From CAZCYE01 sp964502775 (GTDB taxonomy: Bacteria > Actinomycetota > Acidimicrobiia > IMCC26256 > PALSA-555), in NCBI GenBank assembly GCA_964502775.1, contig CAZCYE010000036.1:1-16060 (forward strand): 16,060 bases of DNA, given 5' to 3'. The stretch's first letter is position 1. Each line of letters opens with the position of its first letter. Positions 13,901 to 16,060 of this stretch are shown here, in pieces. The position numbers and the translations under genes are program-made. The notes beneath the pieces were generated by a model, which saw only the letters and a list, made by a program, of their open reading frames with translations, did not search any database and was not told the DNA's origin.

Positions 13901-14486
13901 CGGCCTGTACGTGAGCGAGCACCCGCTGCTCGGGGCCGAGCAGGCCCTGCGCCGCCATGTCGACTGCACGCTGGCCGAGCTGCGTGACGGTCGGGAGGGA
14001 GAGCTCAGGGTGGTGGGCGGGATCATCACCTCGCTCACCCGGCGCTACACGCGGCGCGGGGAGCAGATGGCCCGCTTCGTGCTGGAGGACCTCGGTGCCG
14101 CGCTCGAGGTGATGGTGTTCCCGCGCACGATGACCGAGTGTGGCTCGGTGCTCGAGGATGGCGCGATCGTATGCGTGAAAGGCCGGCTCGACCTTCGTGA
14201 CGACCAGCCGAAGGTGGTGGCCAACGAGATCGTGGTACCGGAGCTCGTGCTCGACGGCGACCCGCCCGTACGGGTCCGGGCGAAGTTCGCCAGCCTGTCG
14301 GACGAGCGCGTGGCCCGGCTCAAGGACGTGCTCGTGCGCCACCCGGGTGCGAGCCCGGTGTTCATGCACCTCGAGCGCGCGGGGCGGACCACGGTGCTCC
14401 GCCTCGTGGACGGCGAGGGTGTGGATGCCTCCAACGGCCTCTACGCCGAGCTGCGCGAGCTGCTCGGTCCTGACTGCATGGTGTAG
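10995..14486 (+). CDS. dnaE: DNA polymerase III alpha subunit
   Basis: Replicative polymerase of the DnaE1 type, 1163 residues. The N-terminal PHP domain keeps all nine metal ligands of the proofreading site known from mycobacterial DnaE1: H9, H11, D18, H43, E68, H89, C139, D207 and H209 (alignment by eye). The polymerase active site has D401 and D403 in PDIDMDF and D572 in KMDFLGL. Further on are GRGSAAGS, a helix-hairpin-helix region near VESLIKAGAFDSLG, the putative internal clamp-binding segment VMNLF (930-934), and an OB fold (VGGIITSLTRRYTRRGEQMA). GTG 10995, with GAGG at 10985-10988 (6 nt spacing), gives MSSSFAHLHLHTEYSMLDG, where the family begins. The frame is open to ATG 10809, but that extension is low-complexity repeat sequence. 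It is preceded by a 253-bp region with promoter, DnaA boxes and repeats. Confidence 0.97.
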   Translation: MSSSFAHLHLHTEYSMLDGASRIPEVVACAAADGQPAIGITDHGNMYGVLDFYRAAREAQMNPVLGMEAYFVTSSRFDRPRRSEHEIHHLTLLAESDVGYHNLMKVSSGAYLDGFFYKPRADFELLERHREGLIATSGCLGSAVCQRLLADDEAGALAVAARFQDVFGRESFFIELQDHGLADQHRVNRSLLRIADELQAPLLATNDSHYTHRHDAESHAALLCVQTGTTLDDPKRFKFEADEFYLKTAAEMRALFSDHPAACDNTLWIAERANVDIQFGRPVLPSFPTPAEHDEDSYLRELAFDGARARYGDPLPLHVRERVEYELGVITTMGFSAYFLVVWDLVRYARDEGIRVGPGRGSAAGSCVAYCLRIVDIDPIRYDLLFERFLNPGRKQMPDIDMDFDSRRRGDMIRYAARRYGGDHVAQIVTFSTIKARAAVRDGARVLGYPYSVGDRIAKLMPPLVMGRDTPLAACLEEVTGHADGYKMATELRTLYEADPDARRVIDVARGLEGLRRQDGIHAAAVVISREPLTEYLPVQRKPEPGVELSQAPLVTQYEMHGVEDLGLLKMDFLGLRNLDVIEITLDLVAATAGQRPDIDGVALDDEKTFDMLRRGDTVGVFQLEGGPVRQLLRALQPNRFEDIAALVALYRPGPMATNMHIDYADRKSGRKPVTYYHPELEEILAPTYGLMIYQEQLMRVAQKLAGYSLEEADELRKAAAKKKRDLMAKERTKFVAGCIAQGHPEAFADEMFRVMEPFADYSFPKAHATGYGFVAYQTAYLKANYPVEYFAALLTSVKSNKDQTAVFLNECRQMRVLVLVPDVNESEQDFTVRHGDEPAIRYGLSAVRNVGEGVVALIVAARDQGGPFVDFHDFCARVDPGALNKRTVESLIKAGAFDSLGHPRRGLLEVFEPVVERALLRRREHEAGVMNLFGGESGDDELGGLQRIGIPDIEFAKAERLALEKEMLGLYVSEHPLLGAEQALRRHVDCTLAELRDGREGELRVVGGIITSLTRRYTRRGEQMARFVLEDLGAALEVMVFPRTMTECGSVLEDGAIVCVKGRLDLRDDQPKVVANEIVVPELVLDGDPPVRVRAKFASLSDERVARLKDVLVRHPGASPVFMHLERAGRTTVLRLVDGEGVDASNGLYAELRELLGPDCMV

Positions 14487-14547
14487 CCGCGCCCGGCGAG
14501 GCGCTGCGCACCGGTGGGCGGGAGCGGGTGACTCGGGGCGTGCGTGA

Positions 14548-14553
14548 CATGCT
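14548..14553 (+). promoter_or_regulatory. Possible -10 element of npdG
   Basis: CATGCT ends 6 nt before the GTG start at 14560 and matches A2/T6 of TAnnnT. There is no Shine-Dalgarno and no clear -35. A leaderless start is possible but weakly supported. Confidence 0.25.
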
Positions 14554-14559
14554 CTGGCG

Positions 14560-15234
14560 GTGCGGATCGGAGTTCTGGGTGCAACCGGCCCGGCAGGTCG
14601 CGGCCTGGCCGCGCGCCTTGCCAGCGTGGGCCATGAGGTCATCGCGGGCTCGCGCGTGCGCTCCAAGTCCGAGGGCGTCGTCGCCGAGATTGCCGCGCGG
14701 TGGGGGGACGTGGTCTCGGGTCTCTCGGCGGGCACCAACGCCGAGGCCGCCGAGGCGGGCGACCTCGTGGTCGTGGCCACCAACTGGGAGGCCGTCGTGC
14801 CCACGGCGCAGGCCCACGCGGCTGCGCTCGCGGCCAAGCCGGTGGTGTGCATGGGCAATGGCCTGGAGCGCGTCGATCACGAGTTCCGTGCCGTGCTGCC
14901 CGAGCAGGGCTCACTGGCCGTGGCCGTGGCCGAAGCCGTGCCCCGGTCCCGGGTCGCGGCCGCGTTCCAGCTCGTTCCCGCATCGGCCTTCGGCGCGCTC
15001 GACCGGCCGCTGCACAGCGATGTGGTGGTGTGCGCGGACGACGAGGACACGCGGGTCATGGTGATGGACCTCGTGGTGGGGGTGCCAGAGCTCCGCGCCT
15101 TCGACGGCGGGTCGCTGCGCAATGCCGGCGGCATCGAGGCGTTCGCCGCCGTTCTGCTCACGGTGAACGTCCGTCACAAGGCCAAGGGAACCCTGACCCT
15201 GCGCGACGCCGAGGGGTGGCCGCACCGCCGATGA
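14560..15234 (+). CDS. npdG: NADPH-dependent F420 reductase-like oxidoreductase
   Basis: F420-dependent NADP oxidoreductase family (Fno/NpdG), which moves hydride between cofactor F420 and NADP(H); cytosolic. 224 residues. The N-terminal Rossmann motif is MRIGVLGATGPAGRGLAARL, followed by GHEVIAGSR, where the SR at the end of strand two suits NADP phosphate binding. Then come DLVVVATNWEAVV, VVCMGNGLE, the family segment AAFQLVPASAFGAL, DVVVCADD and a C-terminal helix with GIEAFAAVLLTVN. GTG 14560 starts directly on the first Rossmann strand. Its stop overlaps the start of the following ligase gene (ATGA), indicating translational coupling. The gene implies that the organism makes F420; biosynthesis genes are not in the window. 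A different NADP-binding reductase role cannot be excluded. Confidence 0.85.
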   Translation: MRIGVLGATGPAGRGLAARLASVGHEVIAGSRVRSKSEGVVAEIAARWGDVVSGLSAGTNAEAAEAGDLVVVATNWEAVVPTAQAHAAALAAKPVVCMGNGLERVDHEFRAVLPEQGSLAVAVAEAVPRSRVAAAFQLVPASAFGALDRPLHSDVVVCADDEDTRVMVMDLVVGVPELRAFDGGSLRNAGGIEAFAAVLLTVNVRHKAKGTLTLRDAEGWPHRR

Positions 15235-16060
15235 GCCTCCGGTTGTTCGACACTGCGCAACGCCGCGTCGTCCCCTTCGAACCGGGTGAGGTGGTCCGCA
15301 TGTACGTGTGCGGGATCACGCCCTACGACGCGACCCACCTGGGTCACGCTGCCACCTATCTGGCCTACGACGTCCTCATCCGCCGCCTCGAGGAGCTGGG
15401 CCACGATGTGCGAATGGTGCGCAACGTCACCGACGTGGACGATTCGATCCTGCCCAAGGCACGCGAGCTCGGGGTCGGCTACCTCGAGCTGGCCGAGGCG
15501 GAGCTCGAACGCTTCCGTGGCGACATGCAGGCGCTCGGGATGCGCCCACCGATCGCCGAGCCGCGCGCTACCGAGTCGATCCCCCAGATGATCGACATGA
15601 TCAACCAATTGCTGGATTCGAGCCATGCGTACCTGACGCACGGCACGGTGTACTTCGACGTGTCGACCTTCCCTCGCTTCGGGGAGCTCTCCCACTATTC
15701 GCGTGACCACATGATCCGCCTGGCCCGGGCCCGGGGGGGCAGGCCCGACGACCCGCACCGTCGCGACCCGCTCGACTTCGTGCTCTGGCAGGCGTCGGCG
15801 CCCGACGAGCCGGCCTGGCGAGCGCCCTTCGGCGTGGGCCGACCGGGCTGGCACGTGGAGTGCTCGGTGATGGCCATGCAGAACCTGGGTGACACCCTCG
15901 ACCTCCACGGAGGTGGCACCGACCTCATCTTCCCGCACCACGAGTGCGAGATCGCCCAGAGCGAGAGCATCACGGGGCAGCCGTTCTGTGAGCACTGGAT
16001 GCACTCGGCGATGGTGAGCTACGAGGGCGAGAAGATGAGCAAGTCGCTCGGGAACCTCGT
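15231..16060 (+). CDS. mshC: Cysteine ligase of the CysRS/MshC family, 3' partial
   Basis: The N-terminal 276 residues of a class I cysteine-activating enzyme; the frame runs off the window. The first half is MshC-like (Cys:GlcN-Ins ligase of mycothiol synthesis): MYVCGITPYDATHLGHAATY, rather than the CGxTVxxxxHIGH form of cysteinyl-tRNA synthetases, then NVTDVDDSIL and RRDPLDFVLW. The zinc site has C27, C211 in GWHVECS, and H236 in FPHHECEIAQSE. E240 matches the fourth zinc ligand of CysRS (E238 in E. coli), which MshC proteins usually lack as I recall (HHE followed by xxAAH). The KMSKS loop is EGEKMSKSLGN. Starting at ATG 15231, it overlaps npdG by 4 bp. MshC is favoured on the signature and F420 context; a divergent CysS is the alternative, and the missing C-terminus would decide. 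Confidence 0.75.
   Translation, partial: MSLRLFDTAQRRVVPFEPGEVVRMYVCGITPYDATHLGHAATYLAYDVLIRRLEELGHDVRMVRNVTDVDDSILPKARELGVGYLELAEAELERFRGDMQALGMRPPIAEPRATESIPQMIDMINQLLDSSHAYLTHGTVYFDVSTFPRFGELSHYSRDHMIRLARARGGRPDDPHRRDPLDFVLWQASAPDEPAWRAPFGVGRPGWHVECSVMAMQNLGDTLDLHGGGTDLIFPHHECEIAQSESITGQPFCEHWMHSAMVSYEGEKMSKSLGNL

Noticed and set aside
14487..14559. Terminator after dnaE
   Set aside because: GC-rich partial complementarity (CGCCC and GGGCG) is present, but the stem is short and interrupted, with no T-tract; not distinguishable from background in this composition.
15174..16004. 276-residue minus-strand open frame opposite the ligase gene
   Set aside because: Antisense shadow. The plus-strand frame has the CysRS/MshC motifs and overlaps npdG in the expected way.

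Overview
This is a chromosomal window from a high-GC Gram-positive bacterium of the Actinomycetota. The base composition is strongly G+C-rich with G/C third positions, and several genes are hallmarks of the phylum: sepF, yggT and divIVA downstream of the division cluster, a histone-like/DksA two-part protein, an F420-type NADP oxidoreductase and a mycothiol-type cysteine ligase. The order yggS-sepF-yggT-divIVA-ileS-(yggU)-dksA-like-lspA-rluD, with dnaE further on, matches what I remember of Streptomyces. Several sequences differ from Streptomyces and Mycobacterium, including the IleRS active-site signature and the orientation of ileS. This suggests a deep branch such as Acidimicrobiia, but that placement is inference.

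Layout. Positions 1-2967 (+) hold the tail of the cell-division block: yggS (5' cut by the window edge), sepF, yggT and divIVA. Positions 2975-6103 (-) hold ileS, convergent with divIVA and divergent from yggU. Positions 6158-9024 (+) hold yggU, the dksA-like gene, lspA and rluD; the last three are tightly packed, with a 2-bp gap and then a 14-bp overlap. Positions 9072-9494 (-) hold an Rrf2-family regulator, divergent from a phosphodiesterase/alkaline-phosphatase-superfamily gene at 9650-10741 (+). A 253-bp intergenic region follows, and then dnaE (10995-14486). The window ends with npdG overlapping the start of an mshC/cysS-family ligase that runs off the edge.

How the genes fit together. 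SepF, YggT and DivIVA organise septation and polar growth. IleRS, LspA and RluD are housekeeping functions for translation, lipoprotein maturation and rRNA modification. DnaE is the replicative polymerase, with its PHP metal site complete. NpdG and the ligase point to F420 and possibly mycothiol redox chemistry.

Most unusual points. (1) A perfect 26-bp palindrome just downstream of a good promoter in front of dnaE contains two convergent exact DnaA boxes (TTATCCACA) and is followed by five short tandem repeats. (2) A lysine/alanine-rich tail encoded by an 18-bp minisatellite is fused to a DksA-like domain that lacks one zinc cysteine. (3) IleRS has an HLGS signature. (4) The MshC-like ligase retains a CysRS-like zinc-ligand segment. 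(5) Several start codons have a -10-like hexamer about 6-8 nt upstream, suggesting leaderless transcripts. No rRNA, tRNA, CRISPR array or mobile element was seen, and no gene-free stretch exceeds 300 bases.
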